A stretch of 64,000 bases of DNA from Bacillota bacterium (GTDB lineage: Bacteria; Bacillota; Sulfobacillia; Sulfobacillales; Sulfobacillaceae). A program made the position numbers and the translations under genes. The stretch spans positions 1-64,000 of the forward strand of contig JAPNUO010000007.1 in the NCBI GenBank assembly GCA_026627065.1, given 5' to 3'. Position 1 is the stretch's first letter. Each line of letters begins with the position of its first letter. This document shows, piece after piece, positions 54,209-63,511 of this stretch. The notes below the pieces were generated by a model. It was not told the origin of the DNA. It ran no database searches and worked only from the letters and a program-made list of their open reading frames with translations.

Positions 54209-55396
54209 TTACTGCGGGGCCACCGGCAACGCCGTCAGGCCTCGCAGCACGATGTTTTCATTCCATAACGGCGTGCCTTCAAGCGACCAAGAGGTTTCCC
54301 ACAGGATGGGGAAGGCGATTTCCGCCTCCATGCGCGCCAGCGAGGCCCCCAGGCAATAATGGATCCCGCGGCCAAAGGCCATATGGGGATTGGGTTGGCG
54401 GGCCAGATCGAGGCGGTCGGGGTCGGAAAACACGGCGGGATCGCGGTTGGCTGCGCCCAAGACCACCGTCAGCCAACTGCCTTCGGGGACGGCGATCCCG
54501 TCGAAGGCAACCGGCGCTACGGTTTTCCGGGCATCCAGCTGAACCGGCGAGGTGTACCGCAAAAGCTCCTCGACCGCCAAATGCCAGTGGTCCCGAGGAC
54601 GCTCAAGGTCTGGATGCTCGATGAGCGCCAGCGTCCCCATGGAAAGGAGGTTGGTTGTCGTCTCGTGGCCGGCGACCAGCAACAGAAGGGCCATGGACAG
54701 CAGTTCGCCCGGACTGAGGCGGTCTCCCGCGGATTCGACTTGGATCAGTTCAGTCAAAAGGTCGTCTCCAGGGTGGGCGCGCTTGGCTTGAATCAGCTGA
54801 TGAAAATAGTCCAAGAGTTCCCAGCGCGCGCGCACGGCCTTTTCCCGCGCCTCCGGCGTTTGGGAGGGATCCAACAGGCGGGCGATGTGTTGTGACCATT
54901 GGCGGAACTGGCCGTGATCCTCTCGCGGCACGCCGAGAAGCTCGGCGATGACGAGCGCCGGCAACGGGAAGGCAAATTGACTGACCAAGTCCCCGCCTCC
55001 GTCGTGCCGAATGCGGTCGGCGAGATCGCGCGCCAGGTCGGTGACAAATGGCCGTAATCGCTCCAAGTGACGCGGCTGAAAGGCTTGGCTGACGAGTCCC
55101 CGAAGCCTCGTATGGTCCGGGGGGTTCTGCATCAGCATGCTCGGGGAAAGTTCGGGCAAGTGCGCAAAGTCGGGGGGCGGGGTTTCGGTCCACGGTTCGC
55201 CTTTGGCGAACGCCGGTTCCATCAGGACGCGGCGCACATCCTCGTAGCGAAACAGGAGCCATTCTCCGTCGTCCACTTCCCACCGAGGATGCTCCTGCAG
55301 CCATTGACGATACAATGGGTACGGATTGGCCATAAATTCAGACTGCCTCATGTGAAGTCGGGTGAACCATAACGCAATACCTGTCGGCCCTGCCAC
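54209..55396 (-). CDS. Cytochrome P450
   Basis: A 395-residue soluble bacterial P450. I-helix oxygen-binding motif LLVAGHETTTN (about 235), ExxR in EELLRYTSPVQ (about 275) and the heme Cys loop HMAFGRGIHYCLGASLARME (about 335-355). Start GTG at 55396 has a strong SD, AAGGAGG. No ferredoxin or ferredoxin reductase lies nearby, so the redox partner is encoded elsewhere. The substrate is unknown. The class resembles CYP107/CYP109-like bacterial enzymes by general layout only. Confidence 0.94.
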   Translation of the reverse strand: MAGPTGIALWFTRLHMRQSEFMANPYPLYRQWLQEHPRWEVDDGEWLLFRYEDVRRVLMEPAFAKGEPWTETPPPDFAHLPELSPSMLMQNPPDHTRLRGLVSQAFQPRHLERLRPFVTDLARDLADRIRHDGGGDLVSQFAFPLPALVIAELLGVPREDHGQFRQWSQHIARLLDPSQTPEAREKAVRARWELLDYFHQLIQAKRAHPGDDLLTELIQVESAGDRLSPGELLSMALLLLVAGHETTTNLLSMGTLALIEHPDLERPRDHWHLAVEELLRYTSPVQLDARKTVAPVAFDGIAVPEGSWLTVVLGAANRDPAVFSDPDRLDLARQPNPHMAFGRGIHYCLGASLARMEAEIAFPILWETSWSLEGTPLWNENIVLRGLTALPVAPQ

Positions 55397-55465
55397 GATT
55401 GAACCTCCTTGACGGTTTCCTGAAAACGCCAGCCGCAAGAAACGCGGACGGCCGCCTGTTTCTCA

Positions 55466-55494
55466 TTTACGCTGCCCCATGGTAAGTGTATGAT
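55466..55494 (+). promoter_or_regulatory. Promoter of the FolC-like gene
   Basis: TTTACG (55466-55471), 17 bases and TATGAT (55489-55494), 30 bases before the start codon. Confidence 0.6.
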
Positions 55495-55523
55495 ACCATG
55501 CCAGTGAGAGGCGGGGGGGATTG

Positions 55524-56828
55524 ATGGCCGAAACACGGTTGGACCGTGCCTTTGCAAAAATTTATGCCTCGTATCTTCAGCGCCGACCCATTGCGCGCGA
55601 CGACGCCCGCCATCCCGAATACACCGAGCAGATCTTGGAACGCTTGGGCCGCCCGGACAGCGTGTCAAGCAATCTGGTGGTGACCGGGAGCAAGGGGAAG
55701 GGATCGACCGCAGCGCTTACGGCACAGTTTCTGCGGGCCAAAGGGGAGTCCGTGGGTCTCTTTACGAGCCCCCACCTGCTGGATTACTTTGAACGCATTC
55801 GGGTGGATGGCGTCATGATTTCGCCAGCAGAGTTTCTCGCCCGGTTTGATGAGCTGGAACCGTCCCTGGACGCGGTGGCCGCGCGGTTGCCGGCAGGCCA
55901 TTACGTTGGACCCAACGGTCTCTACGCGGTGCTGGCCGCGTTGCACTTTCGGGCGCGCCAAGTCCGCTGGGGCGTGTACGAAACCGGCCGCGGCGCCCTT
56001 TATGACGACGTAGCGCGCATTCGACACGAGTTTAGCGCCATCACGCTAGTGCTGGCCGAACACGTGGCGGAGCTGGGGCCGACGCTTCAGGACATTGCGC
56101 GCCATAAGGCGGGCGTCGTCACGCCCGAGACGCGGGTTGTCGTGCTGGGCGCCGACCAAGCGTTGCTGAAGGAAGCGGTGATGCGCCGCCTAGAGGAATT
56201 AGGGCATCAGGCCCGGGTGATTACCGCGCCCGACGTGGTCCGGGCGGAAGCGATTCAGGTGGATGGACGCGCCACCGCGTTTGACTTGGTCTGGCGCGAT
56301 GGGCGACGATGGTCCAAGCTTTGCTTGCCGAGCTTGGGCCCGCTGGTGCATAATGTCGCCACCGCCGCCGTCCTCGCTGAAACCATGGCGGGTCCCGTGG
56401 ACGAAGCTCAGGTGCGGGCGGTGCTTGAGCGGTTTCGTTGGCCGGGGCGCGGCGAAGTGATGAGCGAACACCCCTACGTCCTGTTGGATGCCGCCGTGCG
56501 GCCAGAGTCCTTGGAGCCCTTGTTGGGCCGACTGCCTCCGTTTGACACCGCGGTGTTGTCCATCCCGGACGGGAAGGATCGGGCGGGCATGTTGCAGCTG
56601 GTGCGGCAACATGCCAAGGTCGTCGTTTTGACGCGCACGACGAACCAGCGTTTGCCGTATCAGATGCGGGAGGAGGAGGGCTTCGACGGCGTTCGGTGGA
56701 TGGAGAATGTAAGCGATGCGTTGGCCTGGGCTTTGGGCCAGGCCCGTCCCACGTCGCGCGTGTTGTTGGCGGGGACGTTGTCGTTCATTGCCGACGTCTA
56801 CCGCTACTTTGGCCGTCAGGTGGATTAA
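55524..56828 (+). CDS. Divergent FolC-like Mur ligase-family protein
   Basis: A 434-residue ATP-dependent ligase fold related to folylpolyglutamate/dihydrofolate synthase. The opening HPEYTEQILERLGRP and the P-loop GSKGKGSTAAL (about 52) plus LFTSPHLLDYFERIRVDG are FolC-like. Other FolC hallmarks are altered: the GGRxDATN region reads ETGRGALYDDVARI and the DGAHNP motif reads LLDAAVRPESL. The ATP and Mg site seems kept but the substrate pocket changed, so it may join another acid and amino acid. The ATG 55524 follows GGGGGG. An alternative TTG lies one codon upstream. Confidence 0.8.
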   Translation: MAETRLDRAFAKIYASYLQRRPIARDDARHPEYTEQILERLGRPDSVSSNLVVTGSKGKGSTAALTAQFLRAKGESVGLFTSPHLLDYFERIRVDGVMISPAEFLARFDELEPSLDAVAARLPAGHYVGPNGLYAVLAALHFRARQVRWGVYETGRGALYDDVARIRHEFSAITLVLAEHVAELGPTLQDIARHKAGVVTPETRVVVLGADQALLKEAVMRRLEELGHQARVITAPDVVRAEAIQVDGRATAFDLVWRDGRRWSKLCLPSLGPLVHNVATAAVLAETMAGPVDEAQVRAVLERFRWPGRGEVMSEHPYVLLDAAVRPESLEPLLGRLPPFDTAVLSIPDGKDRAGMLQLVRQHAKVVVLTRTTNQRLPYQMREEEGFDGVRWMENVSDALAWALGQARPTSRVLLAGTLSFIADVYRYFGRQVD

Positions 56829-56877
56829 TCGTGGCGCCCAAGGTCTCTGATGGGGAAAAGAAAGGAAGGAGGCACCT

Positions 56878-57798
56878 TTGCTGGATTACGAAATTGTCTT
56901 GGCCAATGAGTGGCTCACGGCATCGATAGATCCGTTGGGGGCGGTCGTCACGCGCCTGGTTCACAAGCCAACCGGCCTGCACTGGCTGTTCGAGGCGCCC
57001 AGCAGGGCGGCAAGGGAGCAATCGCCATTTATTTACGGATTGGTGCCGCTGTTTCCGCCGGGACGCATTCGCGGTGGGCGCTTTGCCTTGGGCGGGTGGG
57101 AGTACCAATGGCCGGTCAATGATCCTTCGGGACACGCCAATCTCCATGGGGTCGGCTTTAATCGCGTGTGGGAAGTAGACGGCCGCCACGCGGAGGGCGT
57201 GAGGCTGAGATTGGACCAAGACCGCTGTCCGGAATTTGGCGCTCCATTTTCGTTGGTTCTGGAATACCGCCTCAGCGATCGCGCCTTGGTGATGGAGGCG
57301 GAGCTGGTCAACACGGGTGCGGCGGCGCCGATTCCGGCCGCTCTGGGCTATCACATTAACGTCGACCTGACGGCGTGCGATTATCGCTGCCAATGGCCGC
57401 CGCGCATTCCCTGGGAGGTTGATGGCCATCTCATCCCCACCGGGCGGCGCGGGCCAATGCGTGGGCGGGACACGGTGGCGGCTCGCGAGGTGGTGGAAGA
57501 TCAACCCTACCGACTCGTGGCGGGGCGTTTTGAGCCAGTGGCGCTCACGGCCGTCGATCAGGGAGTGCGCGTGGTGCTCGACGCGTCTTCGGAGTTTGGC
57601 CAGCTGGTCATCTATCGTCCTTCGCGGGACGCCCGCTTCCTGTCGGTGGAACCTTACACCTGGGTTCCAAACGCGCCCAATCTGACCTTGCCGCCGGCGG
57701 AAACCGGCCTAGTCGCCCTCGCTCCTGGAGCCGCGCAGCGGTGGAGGGCGACGGTGACCTTTATCGATGACGCGCAGGGGGAGCGGGAAGAGGGGTAA
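56878..57798 (+). CDS. Aldose 1-epimerase (galactose mutarotase-like)
   Basis: A 306-residue member of the galactose mutarotase fold. The catalytic His residues are in ANLHGVGFN (about 82) and LGYHINVD (about 160), with Arg in PPGRIRGG (about 65). GalM converts beta- to alpha-galactose for the Leloir pathway, but relatives also act on hexose-6-phosphates. It is 50 bases after the FolC-like gene, not in the gal operon. Start is TTG after GGAAGGAGG. Confidence 0.85.
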   Translation: MLDYEIVLANEWLTASIDPLGAVVTRLVHKPTGLHWLFEAPSRAAREQSPFIYGLVPLFPPGRIRGGRFALGGWEYQWPVNDPSGHANLHGVGFNRVWEVDGRHAEGVRLRLDQDRCPEFGAPFSLVLEYRLSDRALVMEAELVNTGAAAPIPAALGYHINVDLTACDYRCQWPPRIPWEVDGHLIPTGRRGPMRGRDTVAAREVVEDQPYRLVAGRFEPVALTAVDQGVRVVLDASSEFGQLVIYRPSRDARFLSVEPYTWVPNAPNLTLPPAETGLVALAPGAAQRWRATVTFIDDAQGEREEG

Positions 57799-57911
57799 GT
57801 TGGGAGTCTCTTCCTGCCTCCGGCGCTCAAAAGCCTCGCGATGTCGTGGGATGCCTCTTGTCCCGCAACCAATGAAAAACGTTCGCATTTTGCATGCCTT
57901 GAGTATTCCCA

Positions 57912-57920
57912 GTGGTATAA
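57912..57920 (+). promoter_or_regulatory. Extended -10 promoter of the ABC exporter genes
   Basis: TGGTATAAT at 57912-57920 combines TGn and a perfect TATAAT. A TTGCAT at 57890-57895 is at 19-base spacing. Confidence 0.65.
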
Positions 57921-57953
57921 TCGGAAGGGTGTGGTGCTCGGGAGGGGGTGGCC

Positions 57954-59699
57954 ATGGCCAGACGATTGGTGTGGGACTTTGTCCGCGAGCATGGGTGGCT
58001 TTACCTGGTGGTGATCGTCACCATCGGGCTTTCACGACTCATCCAGGTCCAGATTCCCAATTTGATCGGTGCCTTTATCAATCAGCTAGAGCATCACGGA
58101 ACCATGGCCAGCGTGCGGTTCTATGCCGGCCGCTTGGCGGTAGTGTCGGTCGGGTTTGTCGTGCTGTTTGGCGTGGGCCAGTACCTGGTCAACCGGTTGG
58201 CTCGCGTCTTTGAGGGCGACTTGCGCCGACGGTTGTTTGAGCACTGGGAAACCTTGGAGCCCCATTATTTTCATCGCCATACGGTGGGCGACCTGTTATC
58301 TCACGTGTTAAACGATATTCCCCAAGTGCGCCAGGCCATGGGAGGCGGCATGAGTCAAATCCTCCAGGCCGTTTTTTTATTCGCCGCGACCCTCTACATG
58401 GCGGTTCGTCATGTGAATTTGGTGCTGACCATTATCGCCGTGGTCCCGTTATTGGGCATTCCGCTGGTGGTGACCAACATGGGGCCCAAGATGCGGGGAC
58501 AGTCGCGCCGCGTGCAAGAGTCCCTGTCGGAGATGTCCGACTTGGCGGAGGAAAGTCTGGCAAGCATCCGGCTCATCAAGTCGACCGCCAACGAGGAGAT
58601 TGAGGGAGAACGGTTCCGGGCGCGCGTCGACGCCGCCTACGAAGAGGCCATGCAGCAGGTGCGCCTCAACACGCTCTTTCAGTCCCTCATTCCGCTGCTC
58701 ACGGGGATCAGCTTCGCCTTGACGTTGAGCTATGGCGGAGACTTGGCCTTGACGCATCGCATTAGCTTAGGGGCGTTTGTCGCCTTTACCGTTTATCTCA
58801 GCATGTTGGTGCGCCCATTGATGCAGTTCGGCAATGTCATCAATATCATGCAAAATTCCTCGGCCTCACTCATTCGCATTGAGACCCTGCTGAAGGCCAA
58901 GCCGGCCATTCAGGATCCCGAAAATCCTCGTCCGATGCCGCGACGGCCCACCATCGAGTTCCGCCACCTCACCTATCGCTATCCGGATGCCCAGGAACCG
59001 GTGCTCTACGATATCAATTTGACGATTCCCTTCGGCACGACCATAGGGATTGTCGGGCGCACAGGATCCGGCAAGAGCACCCTGGTCAGCTTGCTGTTGC
59101 GGGAGATTGATCCTCCGCCGGGCACCCTCTTTTTTGACGGGGTCGACATCCGCGACATTCATCGTCGAGATTTGCGGGCGCGCATCAGCTATGTGCCGCA
59201 GGACGGGTTTCTCTTTTCGAGCAGTGTTGGATACAATATCGGCTTTCCGCGCGAAAGGGTGGAACCGGAGGAGTTGGTGCAGGCGGCGAGGCAGGCTCAG
59301 ATTCTCTCCACCATCGAGGAATTTCCCGATCAGTTTGAGACGGTGGTGGGGGAGCGCGGCGTGAACCTGTCGGGGGGCCAGCGCCAGCGGGTTGCCATGG
59401 CGCGGGCGTTGATCAAAACCAAGGCCGAGATTGTGATTTTCGACGACAGCTTGAGTGCGGTGGACAGCCGCACCGAAACCGCGATTCTCCAAAGCTTAGG
59501 CGACCTGAAGCGCCAGGGGCGCACCGTCATCATCATCAGTCACCGGCTCTCCTCCCTTCGCCATGCGGATTGGGTCGCTGTGCTGGAAAAGGGACGGTTG
59601 ACGCAATCTGGAACCCCGAAAGACCTGATCCGACAGCCCGGCCTCTATCGCCACCTTTATCAAATGCAGGCCGAAGGGAGGGCTCCCGATGGATCCTGA
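57954..59699 (+). CDS. ABC exporter half-transporter, degenerate-site subunit
   Basis: A 581-residue exporter subunit: six membrane helices (1-310), then the ATPase. Walker A GRTGSGKSTLVSLL (about 363), signature LSGGQRQRVAMARAL, and Walker B VIFDDSLSAVD, in which the catalytic Glu is replaced by Asp. This is the hallmark of the inactive nucleotide site in heterodimeric exporters such as BmrC or TM287. The ATG 57954 follows GGAGGGGG. It overlaps its partner gene by 11 bases. Likely exports a lipid, drug or peptide. Confidence 0.93.
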   Translation: MARRLVWDFVREHGWLYLVVIVTIGLSRLIQVQIPNLIGAFINQLEHHGTMASVRFYAGRLAVVSVGFVVLFGVGQYLVNRLARVFEGDLRRRLFEHWETLEPHYFHRHTVGDLLSHVLNDIPQVRQAMGGGMSQILQAVFLFAATLYMAVRHVNLVLTIIAVVPLLGIPLVVTNMGPKMRGQSRRVQESLSEMSDLAEESLASIRLIKSTANEEIEGERFRARVDAAYEEAMQQVRLNTLFQSLIPLLTGISFALTLSYGGDLALTHRISLGAFVAFTVYLSMLVRPLMQFGNVINIMQNSSASLIRIETLLKAKPAIQDPENPRPMPRRPTIEFRHLTYRYPDAQEPVLYDINLTIPFGTTIGIVGRTGSGKSTLVSLLLREIDPPPGTLFFDGVDIRDIHRRDLRARISYVPQDGFLFSSSVGYNIGFPRERVEPEELVQAARQAQILSTIEEFPDQFETVVGERGVNLSGGQRQRVAMARALIKTKAEIVIFDDSLSAVDSRTETAILQSLGDLKRQGRTVIIISHRLSSLRHADWVAVLEKGRLTQSGTPKDLIRQPGLYRHLYQMQAEGRAPDGS

Positions 59700-61470
59700 C
59701 ACGCCAGCCGGGGCGCGTTCGGCGCGTCATCCGCTGCGGGGTTTAATTCGTTATGCGACGCCATATCGCTGGCGATGGTTGGCCATCGTCGGTTTGGTGA
59801 TTGTCTACAACCTGACGCAGGTGATTCAGCCTGACTTGGTGAAGATTGCCATTGACCGGTATTTGCTCGTGCCCCACGCGCGCCTTGCGCCTCTGATTGA
59901 AATTGGCGTGGGCTATCTGGCCATGACCGGCATCGGCCTGATTGCCAATATGACCCAAACGCGGTGGGTCGCTGCCACGGGCCAAGCCATTGTTCGACAG
60001 CTCCGCATCGATCTCTTTCGCCACATCGAGTCGCTGTCGCTGCACTACTTTGAAACCCATGATACGGGCCGGCTCTTGACGAACATCTCCAGCGACACAA
60101 CGCGCATTAGCCAGTTTTTTACCCAGTTCTTGCTGAGCTTGATTCGCGACGGTCTGACCATCGTGCTGGTGCTGGGCGCGATGCTTTGGCTCAATTGGCG
60201 GCTCGGGCTCTTGGCCGCGACGGTGATCCCGGTGATTGCGGCGCTGTCGCTGTGGTTTCGCCCGCCCTTGTACCGCGCCTATCATCTGACCCGGTCCCGG
60301 CTGTCCCGGCTGATTGCGTTTGTCGCCGAGAATCTCACCGGCATGCGCATCACCCAAATTTTTCACCAAGAGGCCAAGCAGCTGGCAGCGTTCGACGAGC
60401 TCAACCGCGCCTATCAAGCGGCAAGCATTGCCGAATTTCGGTGGGACGTGCTGTTTAACCGCACCTTCGACCTGTTGGGCAACTTAGCGGTGGCTTTTGT
60501 CGCCTGGATTGGAGGCGCAGCGGTGCTTCATCGGGAAATCCCGCTGGGGGTCCTCTACGCCTTCATCTCCTACATTCAACAGTTCTTTTCGCCGATCAAT
60601 TCCCTCACCCAGAACTGGAATACCCTGCAGTCCTCCCTCATTTCCGCCGAACGCGTGAGCGAAGTGCTGGCGACGGAGCCGACGCTGAAAGATCCGCCGG
60701 AGCCGGTAGCGCTGCCGGCCGACATTCAGGGGCACGTGGTGTTTGACCACGTGAGCTTCTCCTACCGCCCGGACCGGCCTGTGCTCGACGACATCGTGCT
60801 GGACATTCCGCCCGGCGCCTTCATCGGCATTGCCGGAGAAACGGGGGCGGGCAAGAGCACGCTCATCAGCTTGATGGCGCGCTTTTACGACGTCACCGGC
60901 GGGCGCATCCTCATCGACGGGATCGACATTCGCACCATGGCGCAGCGGGACCTCAGGCGCATCGTGGCCGTGGTGCAGCAGGAGGTTTACCTGTATTCCG
61001 GAACCATTCTGGACAACATTCGGCTGTTTCGTGCCGACGTGAGCCGCGAACGCGTGGTGGAAGCGGCGCGCCTGACCGGGGCCGACGACTTTATTCGCCG
61101 CTTGCCCGACGGCTACGACACCTGGCTGACTCCGCGCGGCGCCAATCTGTCCACCGGACAGCGCCAGCTTTTGGCCTTTGCCCGCACCATCATCCTGGAT
61201 CCCAAGATTCTGGTGCTGGACGAGGCGACCGCGCACATTGACGCCATCAGCGAAGCGGCGGTTCAGGAGGCGCTGATGAAGGTGGCCCAAAATCGCACCA
61301 CGATTGTGATTGCGCATCGCCTCTCGACCATTCGCGAGGCCGACCTCATTGTGGTGCTGGACAAGGGCCGCATCGTGGAAAAGGGCACGCACGCCGAACT
61401 CGTGCGGCGCGGCGGGGTGTACGCGGAAATGGTGCAAAAGAGCCAATTGCCGCTAACGTCGTATGCGTAA
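59689..61470 (+). CDS. ABC exporter half-transporter, catalytic subunit
   Basis: A 593-residue partner of the preceding gene. N-terminal six-helix domain, then Walker A GETGAGKSTLISLM (about 385), Walker B LVLDEATAHID with the catalytic Glu, and His-loop IAHRLSTIREAD. Its signature is LSTGQRQLLAFAR rather than LSGGQ. In heterodimers this altered signature completes the degenerate site with the partner's Walker A/B, so the pair is asymmetric exactly as in BmrCD/TM287-288. Starts inside the end of the first gene. Confidence 0.93.
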   Translation: MDPDTPAGARSARHPLRGLIRYATPYRWRWLAIVGLVIVYNLTQVIQPDLVKIAIDRYLLVPHARLAPLIEIGVGYLAMTGIGLIANMTQTRWVAATGQAIVRQLRIDLFRHIESLSLHYFETHDTGRLLTNISSDTTRISQFFTQFLLSLIRDGLTIVLVLGAMLWLNWRLGLLAATVIPVIAALSLWFRPPLYRAYHLTRSRLSRLIAFVAENLTGMRITQIFHQEAKQLAAFDELNRAYQAASIAEFRWDVLFNRTFDLLGNLAVAFVAWIGGAAVLHREIPLGVLYAFISYIQQFFSPINSLTQNWNTLQSSLISAERVSEVLATEPTLKDPPEPVALPADIQGHVVFDHVSFSYRPDRPVLDDIVLDIPPGAFIGIAGETGAGKSTLISLMARFYDVTGGRILIDGIDIRTMAQRDLRRIVAVVQQEVYLYSGTILDNIRLFRADVSRERVVEAARLTGADDFIRRLPDGYDTWLTPRGANLSTGQRQLLAFARTIILDPKILVLDEATAHIDAISEAAVQEALMKVAQNRTTIVIAHRLSTIREADLIVVLDKGRIVEKGTHAELVRRGGVYAEMVQKSQLPLTSYA

Positions 61471-61474
61471 AGAG

Positions 61475-61502
61475 CCGTTGGGCGCGAGTGCGCGCCCAAC
61501 GG
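61475..61502. terminator. Perfect 12-bp hairpin between convergent genes
   Basis: CCGTTGGGCGCG (61475-61486), loop AGTG, CGCGCCCAACGG (61491-61502). It fills the 44-base gap between the ABC exporter and KimA-like genes and can serve both strands. No T-run. Confidence 0.75.
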
Positions 61503-61514
61503 TCAGCGGGTGCT

Positions 61515-63368
61515 TTAGGCGTGCGGCTCGACGGCAGCATCGGGTTTGTCGGGCAGGTGATAGGGGACGACGGTGACGCTCACTTCCCGGCGAAACACTA
61601 AAATCGCTTCCAAGGCGAAGGCCATGTGGTTGTGCAGCAGGTTCTGCCAGGGTTTCCCGACCACAAGTTCGGGGATGACCACCAGAACCCGTCCCGGCGC
61701 AAACAAGTTGGTCAAATGGTCGATGTAGCGCACCATGGGGCGCAGGACGGACCGATATTGCGATTGGATCGACACAAATTTGATGCGCGGATCCGGGTTC
61801 CAGCGGTTCCAGCGCTCCATCACCACCTTTTCCCGCTCGCGCGAGGTGGAGATGTGCAGCGCAATCAGCTCGTCCGGGTTCATTGACAGAGCCGTCGAAA
61901 TAGTCGCCATGGTCATGCGGTTGACACTGGCCAGGGGGACGACGACGACCAACTTTTTGGCCACGGGCTTGATGCTGAGGTCGTTGAGGCGGAGGTTGTC
62001 GGCCACCATTTGGTAGTGGCGGCGGACGGCACGAAACGAGAGGATCAGGAGCGGAATGGCGACCGCCACGATCCAAGCGCCTTCGGTAAATTTGGTGATG
62101 ATGGCGATAATGACGACCGCCGCGGTCAGCATGGACCCTAGCGTACCGGTGACAATCGTGATGAGCCGATTGGGCGCATCAGGCTCATGCCACCGCTTTT
62201 TGACCAGGCTGGCCATGGCGATGGTAAAACTCATATAGACCCCTACGGCGTAGAGGGGAATGAGAGCATCGGTGCTGCCGTGAAAGACGATGATCAGAAG
62301 TATGGCAAAAAAACCTAGGACAAGGATCCCGTTCTGGTAGACCAGGCGGTCGCCCCGCGACAAGAACATGCGCGGCATCCAGAGGTCTCGGGCCATGATG
62401 CTGGCGAGCTGCGGGAACCCGGTAAAGCTGGTGTTGGCGGCGATGGCTAAAATGGCCATGGTGACAAAGGAGAGCAGATAGAAGAACACGCCGCGTCCAA
62501 AGAGATGGGCGGCAATCTGCTGGAGGACGGTGACCTGGTTGTTGGGCGTGATGCCGTAGCGGTAAGCCACCAAAGAGGTGCCCAAAAACATGGATCCCAA
62601 AAAAAGTCCGAGCAAAAGCAATGTGGCCCGGGCCCGCCGGGGCGCCGGATCTTTGAAAATGGGCACGCCATTGGAAATTGCTTCCACGCCGGTCAAAGCG
62701 GAGGAACCGGAACTAAAGGCGCGGAGGATCAACAGGGGGGCCACCACGGCCAGGGGACTCGGCGCAATAAAGGCGTGATAGGGTTTGGCCAGAGGATCCG
62801 GCTTAATGAGTCCCCACACGGCCATGATCAGCACCATGACGATGAAAAGGTAGGTAGGCCCCATAAAGAGCTGCGCCGACTCTTTCACGCCGCGCAGGTT
62901 GATGATCATGATAAAAAGGGTGAAGGCGACCGAAATCGGCACGGTCCAGGGCAAAAGGACGGGAAAGGCCGACACTAGCGCGGCGACGCCTGCCGTGACG
63001 CTGACGGCGACAGTCAAGGTATAATCGATTAATAAGGCCGTGCCGGCTAAGACGCCGGTCCACGGTCCAATGGTGTCGCGCCCAATGACGTAGGCGCCGC
63101 CGCCATTGGGGTAGGCGGTGATGATTTGCCGGTAGTTGAAGACGAGAAAGGCCAGCAGCAACACGATGACCGCCGAGATCGGCAAGGAATACCAGAGGGC
63201 GGCGACGCCCGCGGTATAAAGAACAATGAGGATTTCCTGAGTGCCGTAGGCGACAGATGACAACGCATCGGGAGCCAACACGGCGAGACCTTGCCAGACG
63301 ATGACCTTGCGCCCTGTCTCTTCCCGGTCTTTTAAGGGCCGCCCAAACAATACTCTACGCCAATCCAT
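61515..63368 (-). CDS. KimA-like potassium transporter (APC superfamily)
   Basis: A 617-residue membrane protein with about 12 helices and a cytoplasmic USP-like end. The first part, DALSSVAYGTQEILIVL, then NYRQIITAYPNGGGAYVI and DYTLTVAVSVTAGVAAL, matches Bacillus KimA (YdaO) closely. KimA imports K+ with protons and is inhibited by c-di-AMP through its C-terminal domain. Start at 63368 (SD GAGGTGG); an open frame to 63410 is not used. The ydaO c-di-AMP riboswitch seen upstream of kimA in Bacillus was not recognised here. Confidence 0.88.
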   Translation of the reverse strand: MDWRRVLFGRPLKDREETGRKVIVWQGLAVLAPDALSSVAYGTQEILIVLYTAGVAALWYSLPISAVIVLLLAFLVFNYRQIITAYPNGGGAYVIGRDTIGPWTGVLAGTALLIDYTLTVAVSVTAGVAALVSAFPVLLPWTVPISVAFTLFIMIINLRGVKESAQLFMGPTYLFIVMVLIMAVWGLIKPDPLAKPYHAFIAPSPLAVVAPLLILRAFSSGSSALTGVEAISNGVPIFKDPAPRRARATLLLLGLFLGSMFLGTSLVAYRYGITPNNQVTVLQQIAAHLFGRGVFFYLLSFVTMAILAIAANTSFTGFPQLASIMARDLWMPRMFLSRGDRLVYQNGILVLGFFAILLIIVFHGSTDALIPLYAVGVYMSFTIAMASLVKKRWHEPDAPNRLITIVTGTLGSMLTAAVVIIAIITKFTEGAWIVAVAIPLLILSFRAVRRHYQMVADNLRLNDLSIKPVAKKLVVVVPLASVNRMTMATISTALSMNPDELIALHISTSREREKVVMERWNRWNPDPRIKFVSIQSQYRSVLRPMVRYIDHLTNLFAPGRVLVVIPELVVGKPWQNLLHNHMAFALEAILVFRREVSVTVVPYHLPDKPDAAVEPHA

Positions 63369-63511
63369 TGTCCACCTCGATATTGTACACGTTAAAGTTG
63401 AGCCCATCATGGCAAGATCAGGCGCACAGAGAGATTAAAGCACATAACCCGTTAGAGACGGTCATCAGTTTTTCCAACTTCTCCGGGAATTTTACAGCAT
63501 GACGCACAATT

